Positions 1 through 14,200 of a DNA stretch of 64,000 nucleotides are shown here, one piece after another (within the stretch, counting starts at the first letter, position 1; every line of letters begins with the position of its first letter). Source of the DNA: Isoetes taiwanensis (taxonomy: Eukaryota; Streptophyta; Lycopodiopsida; Isoetales; Isoetaceae); the NCBI GenBank assembly GCA_021234155.1, contig JAJEKV010000098.1:2568592-2632591 (forward strand), given 5' to 3'. The notes under the pieces are model-generated. The model was not told the origin of the DNA and did no database searches. It worked only from the letters and a program-made list of their open reading frames with translations. The position numbers and the translations under genes are program-made.

Positions 1-1632
1 CGGGAAGGGACGAAGCTATTATATAAGGCCATTTCCTCTTTCTCGGACCCGTTATCTGCCTTCTCGCAGTAGCTCTTCTTCTATTCTCGCTGCTTTCAAT
101 CTTCCTCCTTTTCCTCATACTCTACCATGATCCCATCTTCCTTTCTACTCTTTGTTCTCGCTTGTTTTCAATCTTCCTCTTTCCATCCTTTTCCCTCATA
201 CTCTACCCCGATCCCATCTTCCTTTCTAATCCTTTTATCCATGACTCTTAGCATTCATTGCCGATATGGCTTTCACATATATCTCATACATGGTTATTGC
301 TAATTTTTTGGAAGCCATCTTTTCGATGTTTATAGCAGATTTCGGGCATTTGGTCTGACTCTCGATTCGACTCTGGATTATGCGATTGTTTTTGTTTCTT
401 ATTTGCACGCTTTTTCTAAGTCATGCATGATTCATCCTATCTGGGCCTAGTTTCTATGGCTAGGTGGCTCCTAACATATCCTTATTTAGGATTGGTTACG
501 ATGGCTAGGAGGATCTCGATGCAATGCATCTCCCTCTTGTTGCTTTTAGATCATGTGATAGCAAAGATGGGCCGGAAGCCGCATTCTTTGTCTCTCTTTC
601 TTTGTCTTTCTCATATTTTTGTGCAGAGTCGCTTTTTCTTTATGGGATGTAAGGAGCGGCTTGATTCCCTCGCTTCCGCAGCCCATTGGTGCCGTGCAGA
701 GCTCCAGACCGCAGATCCGCCATCTAGCATCCAACATCCACAAGTAAAGACACCGCCATCCGATTGGCTCGTGGATCTACTGCTAACTCGCTCAAATTTT
801 ACCATGGACTGCTCCACCATGCAGATCCGAAGCTATGGCATGCGGCCATCCTGGATTCCCATCCCTATGCACCATGATCGGGCCAGCCAGCTCATGGCCT
901 CGAGCAAGTTCCTAGTCAGATCCCCTATTCTGGGACCGCCCTGGGGCCATCCGCTTGGCTCAGTGGATTGCCACTGTGAAGCCTCCTCCGCTCCTCTTCT
1001 TCTTCGCCTCTCCAATCGCTCCACCCGCCGACCGCTTCTCTACCTAATGTTGGCTTTACCGCCGCCCATCTCTAGCTTTTGGCTTCTACCCCAAACCGCC
1101 TTATTTTAATCATGTAGTAGCTTCCTTCTTTCTTTCCGCCTGCTCTCCCGTGAATGTGCCGCTTCTCTTTGTTGGAAGCCGCCCATATGGCAGGCCAACA
1201 ATGGCCGCAGGTAATCCCCGCCCAGATAGATCCCGCGGGCCAGGTCTAGCCTGTGCCAACCCGGCCAAGACTCTGAGGAGCGATAGGTGGCATCCCCGAT
1301 TTAAGGGGTGCTCACCTTTTAACGCACCATGGTTTTATAAACTTCTCACTTTCTATTCCCTTTCACATTTATATTATACATCACTACCTCTATATTTCAT
1401 ATAACATTTTTTCATGTTTTGCTTTTCTTCACACACTTTACACTTATCACTCATTTACTCACTTACACGTATATCCACATCCCATCTATCTCTCTCATTC
1501 TTTCCTTTTTTCACTCCTACAATTGTTTCACCTCCACCCTTCATTCCTTTCACTCATACTATTGCTCTACTCTTACCTTTTCATTTCCTTATTCTTCCAT
1601 CTTTCTTACATTCTTTTTATATACATTCATAC
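1..1632. other. Gene-free pyrimidine-rich repeat DNA
   Basis: No protein similarity is recognisable; the open frames here are low-complexity (Leu/Ser/Phe/His/Tyr-rich) translations of C/T-rich DNA. Bases 14 to about 98 are an inverted copy of about 5260-5345; both contain the stretch reading AGCTATTATATAAGGCC. The tract at 1360-1730 is almost purely pyrimidine on the + strand with scattered ACA triplets. I see nothing else in it. Confidence 0.6.
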
Positions 1633-2234
1633 TCATTCACTATATTTCCTTCATCTCAATTATATCTTTTTTACACACATTGCCCATTACGTATTTTTCC
1701 ACACATTGCCTTGTCCACTCCTTGGCAGGAAATAAATCTTAACCCCATTTCCAATCCAAATAACCCAGTCACGGTTTACACTAGTCTACCGTGAGGTTGC
1801 ATCTCCGACCATGGTCGGGTCTTGCCGCGATACTACCCGGCTTAATCTTTTGCCAACATGCGATGTAATCGGTGCTAATTTTTTTTACGTGGCACCCGAG
1901 GTCCTAGGGCATGCATTTGTGGTTTTATTGTACAAGTTCCTCGCTCATCGAAGTAAATTAATGTTGGGTTGCTCATCCGTAAAGTAATGTTGAGTTATCG
2001 TATGTTTTATTATATGTCGATATTGTCCTCATCATTTTTTCCTTTGTTCCTTTTTTCCCTTTCCTATATAGTAGCCTTTTTTCTCATTATTTTTTTGTAA
2101 CCACATTATGTCTTCTCGAGGTGAGGCATTTTTGGGGACCATAGTTTTAGACTTAGTCATATTGTTGCTTCCTCCATGGTGTTGAGCCTTAGGCATGTCT
2201 TTACATTCACAATTGAACCGATGCCTTTAAACTT
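1633..2234 (+). repeat. Direct repeat A, copy 1 (about 0.6 kb)
   Basis: This block recurs in the same orientation at 3922-4513 with only small indels and substitutions. Shared landmarks include the run ending in CCCATTACGTATTTTTCC, the text around TTTACACTAGTCTACCGTGAGG, and a shared TCCTCATCATTTTTTCC. It has no coding similarity. The likeliest origin is a decayed transposable element or a segmental duplication. Confidence 0.8.
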
Positions 2235-2637
2235 GACATTTTTGAAGGTGGACTTTCCATCTCTAAGATGCATTCTTTTCCAAGATTCATGCAGTTTGAC
2301 CTCAAACATTGGCTTGTTTTTTTTTATGCTTGTTATTTTTACATATTCTAAACGAGGTGCACCCCTGACTAGATGCCGGACCGCCAATCATGCGTATGTT
2401 GGAGCTTGACCCTCAAATTATGATTGGCTATGATTTTAAGATGTCAATAATGAAGTTTTGTTTTGATGGTATATGCCTCTTTACGGAGAAATGTCCTAAT
2501 AATAACTACTTTAACCAATTGGTGAAATGTGACTATTTTTATCTTAAATTATGTTTTTTTATAATAACCCATTGAATTGTTTTAGGATATGGTCTATGGT
2601 TTCAAGTCCCCCCGAAATTTTGCTACATATTGCATTT

Positions 2638-2965
2638 GGGTGAAAGCATGCTAGGTGTACCATCTAAAGTTCTTTTAGGGGAGTGCAAAACTACGCAGAA
2701 AAAGGTACCCAAAGACGACTGGTACTAAGAACTTGCATAAATGCCTCAATAAACAATAAGTTTGAGAGTTGGTTCATTCATTTTAGTCTCTAAGAGTATT
2801 GTTATCCTCTACTACTATAGATTGACATGTTGTTGACCTTCAATTCAAAATTTTTGATTGATTTTAATGGGAAGAAAAAAAATAGAAAGTACCAGCTTTT
2901 AAAAGTACCCCTGTAGGTACTTTTGAGGGTTCCAAAAGTGGTACAATCAGAGCATGCTTTCACCC
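2638..2965. mobile_element. MITE family 1, complete copy
   Basis: The element is 328 bp, starts GGGTGAAAGCATGCTAGG and ends with the inverted form GCATGCTTTCACCC. The 4-base target duplication ATTT lies on both sides (2634-2637 and 2966-2969). It has no coding capacity. Related copies lie at 35322-35638 (complete) and 10910-11206 (one end lost). The short element with terminal inverted repeats and a target duplication fits a non-autonomous DNA transposon; I cannot assign the superfamily. Confidence 0.75.
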
Positions 2966-3830
2966 ATTTGCCATTTTTGCAATCGAGTTGAAGGTTACTA
3001 TTTTGCTTTGAGGTCTCCTCATTCTTGGGGCGCATCTTCTTCACCGCTGAGTTGTTTTTGTGGGCACTATTCGAACTTTCTCGCGAACTTTTAGCATATT
3101 GTTCATTCACGCTTTTACCTCTACCCTACCCTTGATATTAACATGGTTAACGTTGCTTTTGTTTTCATGTGGTGTTATATTTGGGGGCATGTTTTCCTTG
3201 CCATATAAGGCTCATTCCTCCATCTTCATTTATGTGCACTTTGTTTTGGCCTCCTTGGCTACTTGCATCATTATTCGTGGCATTATTCTAATAGACCGCA
3301 TGGTGACCATAGGTGATCAGATGTTGTGGTTGGCTGCCATAGCTACATATGTTTCTTTTGTCTCCAATTTGTCGCGAACTAACATCTCCATCTCCTTCTT
3401 TGTTAGTAGCTCACACTTTTCATGAATGGTTTTGCTACTAACATGTCCTTTCATATTGTGTTTTTGATTCCTTTCTCATGTCCATTGCTTTATTATTTCC
3501 GCCCTTCAGTATGGCCCTCGATTTATTCATACTACGTCCCTTTACCTAGTCATTGCTCCTTTTTACTATCCGCTCACCTCTTCTCACCTCCCTTTGACCG
3601 CTTTGACCTTGGCACTTTTTGCCCTCCATCTTTTCCTTTCCATTGGCCATAACCTCTTTTTCTTTAATTAGGGCCTCATTTTTGCTCGATTTACGCTTGA
3701 TTCACATTAACCTTGATCTCACATTTTCAGCTTAACCTTGTTGTTGGTTTGTGCTAACATGTCTACAACATCTTCCTCAATCTTGTCCCTCGCTTGTAAG
3801 AGTCTCATTTTTTTGGGACATTTGTCATGG
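2662..3830. repeat. Left arm of a large inverted repeat
   Basis: This 1169 bp arm is matched in reverse complement by 10033-11206. The match is high over the whole arm: the same frame reading MNGFATNMSFHIVFLIPFSC appears on + at 3422 and on - near 10443. The outer boundary falls inside MITE family 1. No transposase is visible between the arms. This could be a foldback element, a duplicated-and-inverted segment, or long inverted repeats of a non-autonomous transposon. Confidence 0.8.
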
Positions 3831-3921
3831 TCGGCCATTGAAAGAGATAATAGAGAACGCTGAAATTTTGCTTTCACAAAGTGCGAGTCATGTTATTACA
3901 TTTTTGCACGTACGTCTTTAT

Positions 3922-4513
3922 TCATTCACTATATTTCCTTCATCTCAATTATATCTTTTTACACACATTGCCCATTACGTATTTTTCCACACATTGCCTT
4001 GTCCACTTTTTGAATCTTAACCCCATTTCCAATCCAAATAACCCAGCCACGGTTTACACTAATCTACCGTGAGGTTGCATCCGCACCATGGTCGGTCTTG
4101 TCAAGATACTACCCAAAATTAATCTTTTGCCAACATGCGATGTCGGTGCTAATTTTTTTTTACAGCCACCCGAGGTCCTAGGGCATGCATTTGTGGTTTT
4201 ATTGTACAAGTTCCTCGCTTCATCCAAGTAAATTAATGTTGGGTTGCTCATCCGTAAAGTAATGTTGAGTTACTGTGGCGGTGTTTTATTATATGTCGAT
4301 ATTGTCCTCATCATTTTTTCCTTTGTTCCTTTTTTTTTCCCTTTCCTATATAGTAGCTTTTTTCTCATTATTTTTGTAACCACATTATGTCTTCTCGAGG
4401 TGAGGCATTTTTGGGACCATAGTTTTAGACTTACTCATATTGTTGCTTCCTCCATGGTGTTGAGCCTTAGGCATGTCTTTACATTCACAATTGAACTGAT
4501 GCCTTTTAAACTT
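3922..4513 (+). repeat. Direct repeat A, copy 2
   Basis: This is a second copy of the 1633-2234 block, in the same orientation and inside the loop of the large inverted repeat. It differs by short indels, for example loss of the CTTGGCAGGAAAT stretch near 4010. No gene is visible. Confidence 0.8.
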
Positions 4514-7500
4514 ATGTGTCAACATCATTGCAAGTTTCAAGCACGAAGTTTAACCACTAGGTATTTTACCACCATAGTTTTTGTTGCTAAGCCGCAAATT
4601 ACACATGAAAATAATAGCAAACCATGTGTGTGATTTGAAATCCACTTTTCTATGAACCAATGTAAAGCTCAACATGATTTGATTTTACGACTCACTCTTC
4701 TCAGTAGCAAATCACATATGAAATAATAGCAAACCATGTGTGCATGAAATAACAGCAAACCATGTGTGCGGTCTAGGACCCACTATTCTGGGAAGGGACT
4801 CGCAAGAGACACAAAACCGGCCGATAGATAGGCTTGTCATGCATCACAAAGAAGAAGATACAATGTTTTGAAGAATAGAGAGGGGTAGCCCACCATAGGA
4901 ACAATATCGGACTACCCCATAAAAAGAAATGTGCACATGCACTATAGAAGGGTAATGGCTTATTAACTTCTCATCGGGATAAAATCCCTTAAATGGTCGC
5001 CAACAACCTTTGAATGTGTTGCCCGGAAAACCTAAGGAGATGGGTTGATGGCTTAACACAAATATAGCAGACCCCGTAAGACGGGCGGAATCCTTTGAAT
5101 GTGTGGCCCGGAGAACCAAAAAGGTTGGGTTGATGGCGAACACAAATATAGCAGACCGGCGGGCGGAAGCCCGCAAGCAAACACAAAGAACCCCTAAAAA
5201 CACCCGCGGAATGGTTAGAGAAAAGCAAACTTCATGCCCCCACGCCAGCCAGGCGTGAAGGGAGGGAAGCAACGAGAATAGAAGAAGAGTTGCGGAGAAG
5301 ACGCCGATAACCGGTCCGAAGAGGAAATGGCCTTATATAATAGCTCGCCGGATCGATGCTATTCGGGAAGGGACTCTTAAGAGACACAAACCCGCCGACT
5401 ACCGAGAACTTCCTCAACTATAAGCCGATGGGCGAAAAACCCGCAAGCAACGTAAAAACTCCAAAACACCCCGGAATGGTTAGAGAAAATCCAACATGTA
5501 GCGTAAAAGAGAGCATCACCCAATAGGGTGGAGAACAAAGATCACACAATCCGTGGAAAACAATTACGAAAAAAGAAATATAAAGGCCACCGAGGTGGAA
5601 ATAACCAAAGATCACCCGCAGTGGAGATAGCATCACCCATAGGGTGGAGAAAAGCCGCCACCCAACGGGTGGATAACAATCATGTAAAAAGAAATACAAG
5701 GCCACCCCGAGGTGGAAATAAAGATCACCCAACGGGCGGAAGAAAACATGATAAATAGAAATGTGTGTCACCATCACGGTGGAAATAAACAAAGACCACC
5801 CACAAAAAAAATGGTCCAATAGAAACCCATGTCACAAAATTGCAATGGAGCGCCAAACGCAATACTCGACACATCCAGACACAACTAAATAGCAAAATAT
5901 GATGTATAATGATAGCACAAGACACAATGAGAGCACAATGCACGGTGAAAGAAGAGCTAAACAGCTAGCTAGAAATGAAGTTCCCGGCAAATGATGCATA
6001 ATAATAGCAATGCACAATGAGAGCACAATGTACAGGAAAAAAGATCTCAACAACCAGCGAAAAATAAATGCCCCAAGACAACTAGAATTAGGCAGGACTG
6101 CACAAAATCAGGATGCGCCCAAGATAATACCTCATGCACAATAACCCAATATACGCGACAGCTAGAGAAAGTAAGCATCAATGTAAAACCATAAAAAAGA
6201 ACGTCAAGAACACGAAAACAAACTAAAAGTGGCCAAATAAAACATGCTGTCGACAAAAAATGCAATACACTCCATGCAGGACCAGATGCACCAATAGGAA
6301 TGATACTTGTACAGAAAAAGGAAAGATGATCCAATAGAAACCCATGTCGCAAAATCCCAATGCGGTGCCAAACGCAATATGCATCATATCCAGATAAAGT
6401 TAAATAGCAAATATGCCAATGATATTACCAAAATAGAAAAAGATCCACTACAAGTGCAAAAAGCCCTCAACAGACAACTAAAAATGGATGTCTCGAGATA
6501 ACTAGAATCGTGTAACTAGCACCATGCACAAAACTAGAATATGCCCAATATAACACCTTATGCACAATGTTCAACATAAGATACTCCCCATCAAGACGAA
6601 AAGAAACATAAAAAGAAAAGATGATCCAATAGAAACCCATGTTGCAAAAACGGAAGGCGGTGCCAAACGCAATATGCATCATATCCAGATAAAGCCAAAT
6701 AGCAAATATGCCAATGATATAGAATGATAGCACCGAGAAAATCTAGAATACTAAAGAACCTCAAGAACACGATGTCAAACTAGAATTTGCCAAATAAGAC
6801 GACTTTATGGACAAAAATGCAATGCAACGCAGCTTGTTAAACAAGATGTGAATGTGGAACAAAAGAGAAATGATAGTGTCAAATGAGAGGTCATAAGGAA
6901 GATAATAGGACATTTGGAGCGAGGAAGGGATGCGGCAATATGAATAGCACTATGAATACAAAGGGTGGAGGGAGAAGTAGAAGACATGTTAGTACAAATC
7001 AAGAGGAAGGTCAAGGGAGAGGAGAGTGAAGTTAAATTTGGATCACATCATGGATCAAGAAAAACAAGGCGTAAGTTTGAAGAAAAGTAGGATGGCTATG
7101 CACAAACAATTCATGGCAAATGTGAGGCCAAATTCAAGGTGAGGTTATGGCCAAGAGAAAAGAGGAAACGAAAATCAACAGTGGCAAGGTCAAAGAGGAG
7201 TGCCAAGAGGTTAGCCACATGGTAGAATGTCTACATAGAAGGACATATTGTTAGCAAAACGAGGGCCGTACAGCTGGTCTGCAATAAGAAAGCAAATGAG
7301 GGGATGTACATGTTAAAGGAAATGAAACACAATAGGTATATAATATTACATATTGTGAGTAAAGCGATGCACGAAAAAAGAAGCCTACAGCAAATATGAC
7401 AAAGGGGAGCTAACATAAACAAAAGATCACCCAAATCCAGAAAATTAGTGCTATATAAGCAATGAACCTGTGTCGAGTCCGTAAAAAAATGGAGAAACCA

Positions 7501-8147
7501 CCGAACAACATAACATGGCACCCATGTTCAAGAACGCGAAGCTGCAATGTTACGGGATAAATGACAATCGCCAACATAATGACAATTTCAGAGCAATGTG
7601 TCCAAAGTCATGTTTTAAGCCCAAGCATAAATATGAGAAAAGAGGAATGCAAACCAATGAACAACCGCAACAAGAAAATAACCACGAACAAGAGCCCAAC
7701 TGTTAGAAAAAATGTAAAACATGATTGCCTGAATAACAACATGAACAATGGTATAATCCCCAAAAACCTCATTAGAGCAGAATACAAAGAATGATCGAGT
7801 GAGCAAGGCAGAATAATGGAGGAAAACTCCCCATAACTGAAAAATAAATGAAAACACAATGAGTATGTAATAGTACATATTGTGAGCAAAGCTATTCACG
7901 GAAAGATAAGCCTACTGCGAATATGACAAAGTGGAGCTAACGAAAAGAAAGGATCTCTCAAATCTATAAAATGGATGCCACATAAGCAATAAAACATATG
8001 CCAAGTCTGTACAAAATGAATAGAATAGAATGGAATAGAAAACACACCTAACAACATCACACGTCACCCATGTTCAAGAACGAGAAGAACGCTAAGCAAC
8101 AAAATAATATAATAAAGTGAACAACGGCTTAATAAACAAAACAAACA
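4514..8147. repeat. Degenerate tandem and dispersed repeats
   Basis: Between 5490 and 5810 short units built around CACCC / GGGTGGA alternate (for example CACCCATAGGGTGGA). Between 5815 and 6720 a longer unit recurs three times, starting near 5815, 6329 and 6626; each begins with CCAATAGAAACCCATGT and continues with GCCAAACGCAATA. From about 6880 to 7225 the sequence resembles 9960-10330. A motif GGGAAGGGACTC at 4791 and 5365 recurs in altered form (GAATGGGACTCG) at about 15410 and 16062. I see no gene. Confidence 0.6.
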
Positions 8148-10032
<1,885 letters not shown>

Positions 10033-11206
10033 CCATGACAAATGTCCCAAAAAGAATGAGACTCTTACAAACGAGGGACAAGATTGAGGAAGATGTTGTA
10101 GACATGTTAGCGCAAACCAACAACAAGGTTAAGCTGAAAATGTGAGATCAAGGTTAATGTGAATCAACGTAAATCGAGCAAAAATGAGGCCTAATTAGTA
10201 AAAGGAGAGGTTATGGCCAATGGAAAGGAAAATATGGAGGGCAAAAGTGCCAAGGTCAAGGCGGAGTGCAAGGAGGTGAGAAGAGGTGAGCCAGATAGTA
10301 AAAAAGGAGCAATGACTAGGTAATGGAACGTAGTATGAATAAATCGAGGGCCTTACGAAGGGCCGGAAATAATAAAGCAATGGACATGAGAAAGGAATCA
10401 AAAACACAATATGAAAGGACATGTTAGTAGCAAAACCATTCATGAAAAGTGTGAGCTACTAACGAAGAAGGAGTGGAGATGTTAGTTGCAGACAAATTGG
10501 AGACAAGAAACATATGTAGCTATGGAAGCCAACCACAACATCTGATCACCTATGGTCACCATGCCGGTCTATTAGAATAATGCGCGAATAATGATGCAAG
10601 TAAGCTTCTAATGGACAAGCCAAGGCCAAAACAAAGTGCACATAAATGAAGATGGAGGAATGAGCCTTATATGGCAAGGAGAACATGCCCCCAAATATAA
10701 CACCACATGAAAACAAAAGCAGCGTTAACCATGTTAATATCAAGGGTAGGGTAGAGGTAAAACTGTGAATGAACAATACACTAAAGTTCGCAGAAAGTTC
10801 CGAATAGTGCCCACAAAAAACAACTCAACAGTGAAGAAGATCTGCCCCAAGAATGAGGAGACCTCAAGCAAAATAGTAACCTTCAACTCCAGTTGCAAAA
10901 ATGGCAAATGGGTGAAAGCATGCTATGGTGTACCACTTTTGGAACCCTCAAAAGTACCTACATTGGGTACTTTTAAAACTCGTACTTTCTATTTTTTCTT
11001 CCCATTAAAATCAATCCAAAAATTTTGAATTGAAGGTCAACAACATGTCAATCTATAGTAGTAGAGGATAACAATACTCTTAGACACTAAAATGAATGAA
11101 CCAACACTCAAACTTATTGTTTATTGAGGCATTTATGCAAGTTTTTAGTACCCAGTGCTGGGTACCTTTTTGGGTAGTTTTGCACTCCCTAAAAAGAACT
11201 TTAGAT
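10033..11206. repeat. Right arm of the large inverted repeat
   Basis: Reverse complement of 2662-3830. It contains MITE family 1 from 10910 onwards, truncated at 11206. The missing MITE end is replaced by an unrelated sequence with the short repeat CTCAACGTC, so the inversion or duplication breakpoint lies inside the MITE. Confidence 0.8.
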
Positions 11207-14200
11207 CCTCAACGTCCTCAACGTCAGCTCTACAATATTAATATGCTTGTTAATACACGCTTACGGATTTATTTTGTTCTATAAAGGTATCTTCTACAAT
11301 ATGATGCTCGCTATGCACGCTTTGGCATGATTTTTTTTTTTGGGTTTGCCCCTAGGGGCAAAACCTCGCTTTTATGGGTATGTGGGCATATCCGGTATAT
11401 GCCGCATATGCCTAGCATATACCGGTGATCGCTAAAAACCGGCCGGTGCCTCGAAGTGTTAGGTCGCCCGCTGTTCCGGGTGGATGTTTGGGCAAACCGG
11501 GCTAACCTAGCCGAAGCTTGGAGTTTCTTTGTGGTTGTTCTATTCCATAGCTCAGATTTTTTACAGATTTGGCGACCCTCGCTTTGAGTGCTTTGGGCAT
11601 ATAGCCTTTGCTTCGGGTTTTTCAAAGGCAAGCACGATGCTTTGCCCGGGCGCGTCAGAACTGAAATTGGGAACCTGGAGCCCGTGAACCTACGTGCAAT
11701 AACCGTTAGAAGGCAATTCACGTACCGATGTTATAAGAATTCAAGTCGACAAGAATTTGTAAAATTACCCTTACGATTTGAGCGCTGCGTATAACGCCTT
11801 CTTTGCCGAGGCTAGGCTAAGAATAAAAAGACTCCACCTGTGTAAACCGTGCACGCTTCCATCGTTAAATTGAATTGATCAGAATTTAGAGAGCACAAAA
11901 CTCTGATAAATCCCTTTGAACTCTAAATCTAAAGAGCACAAAGCTGCACCAAAGATAAATTTGGCGGGTTTCAAGGGTTGCTTAGTTAAATTTGTAGACG
12001 TAATAGGCAAAGGTGTGTTTAGGCTATAGAGAGGATGAACATTTCCTTAGCACAAGCAAGGCTATAGCGACCGTGGTTTGTTTGGAAAAGCCGATAAAAC
12101 AAGGGCACATGCCCGTGGCTTTCGGCCTTGATCGGAATTCCATCGATTGCTTCCAGATTAATTTTTTGTTTCACCCGCTTGGTCTGTTAAGAAACTCTTT
12201 TGGGTAGTCAAAGACTTTTGCTCAAATCAATGCTTCAATTTTTCACAAGAACCCCTTTCCGGCTCAAAGCACAAGCGAGCTATGGCGGCCGTGGTTTGTT
12301 TGGCCCAAGTTTCGCCTCTCATTTGGAGATAGGAACTATGAATTGGGGTTATAGAGGGAAAGAGAGTATCGTGTTATCCTTAGAATTTTTCATAGATTAA
12401 GCAAGGTAAATGGGCAAATTTCAGCGATGGGCAAATGTTGTCATGCAGAAAAAATGCAACCGAAGACATAAATTTTGTTGAAAGGTTGCACTTATCAGCA
12501 ACAGAGGCATGTGGACCGGTGCGGTGTGAAAAAGGAAGCAAGGGCAAATTTTAGCTTTCAAGAGGCGTAAAGCTGTTGATAGGAAGGTTTGAATCCAAGC
12601 AATCAAAGATGGCGAGTAGTAGTGCAGAGTTTCAAAGAAATCTTTATGCCATAGCCCGAAAGCAGTTGCCCCCAGCTGATCCCTGCTCAAATTCCGTGAT
12701 GTCCACATCGACCTTTTTCCCCGCTTTTTTAGGATCGGGATCCGTTAGCATCCGCTTCGCTTTTAGGCTCCACTATTTGTGAGTTTGCATTGTTCATGTC
12801 TACAATGGTCGAGCTTAGCTTGGCTCCTTTTTGAAATATTTGTCGGCTTCTAAGTAGAAAATAATCAAGATCCGCGGCAAAATTTAGCTTTGGTGGCTTA
12901 ATGAGATAAGATGTTCTCTTTACATTTGGCAACATAGCCTATGCGCATAGGATCGTGGATCCGCTAGCATCCGCTTCGCTTATAGGCTCCACTATTTGTG
13001 AGTTTGCATTGTTCATGTCCGCAATGGTCGAGCTTAGCTTGGCTCTACATTCTCTATGCGTGCATAGGCTCTTGGTTTTATAACCTTCTTAGAATGCGCC
13101 TTTGCTCAGATTCTCTATGCTTCCATGTGCTTCGCTCGCATTATTTACTCATGCTTTTATTTTTTCAGACAGAGTTGCCTTGATAGCTTGATCCCCAGCT
13201 TTACAATCTTACAATCTTGATCGCACATTCAAGTTGAGTTGTTGAATACATTTGATATACATCCGGGTTTTTCGCCCGTGATGCAACAAGACAAGTAAGT
13301 AGCCATGCAGATTCATTTTATATTTTACTTCATATTCTACTTAATTTTTCATGTTATCTTTGTCATGTTGATCAGATTCCAACATGCCGATAGCATTTCC
13401 AACAGTTCACACCTCACGGCATAGTCAGTAGTTAGTGAAAAAGGCGCATGGACCTATTTAGAAGATACAAGATTCTACTTGCAAACTTGCTTTGAATATG
13501 CTTCCTTAAGAGTTGTATTTTGTAGAGTCCTAGAATGCGATGTGATTGTGCTAGATGCATCCGTGGGTTATTTTCCCGAAGCTCCCGGAAGAATGGATGC
13601 TACATTCACCGAGTTATTAGGTCGCATCCGGACGATTCAATGGATCCAAGGCAAATCCTTTCGATTTCCACGTTAATTATGCATCCATTTACATCAAGAA
13701 TAAGCCCGCCGATTTATAACATGCATTGGGTGGCCGCTTTTGCAGGTTGATTTAGTGACAATGCTAGAGAAAGCTATTAATTACGTGAAGTTTCGCAGCC
13801 TACAAGTCAAGGTAAAAAGGTGGATTTAATGATAAGTACTAGGGATCATGATTTGCATGGGATGAATTAATTGATGTGGTCATAATGTAATGTGATATTG
13901 ATATATACAAAAGCAAGTTCTTACGTTTATTGCAAAATAGATTGCTCGATAGCTCAAGTAATCGCGATCAAATTGAAACTTTATTTTTGAACAATGCGGT
14001 ATTGATGAACGATTTAATTCGGGCACGAAGAAGAGGGGAAAATCACGATCAACCTGTGTCGGATATAACAAGCGATCCACGAGTATAACGGATCTATGTA
14101 GCATGCCGCAGCGATTTAAGATGTAAAATGGCGATCACGCATGATGTGATCGACCATGTTGTGATGGTTGATCACGGAAGACGGATATCAAAGATTTTAA

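Noticed and set aside
423-1109. A 228-codon + frame
   Set aside because: The composition is like the surrounding C/T-rich DNA, there is no recognisable domain, and overlapping frames on the other strand are equally open.
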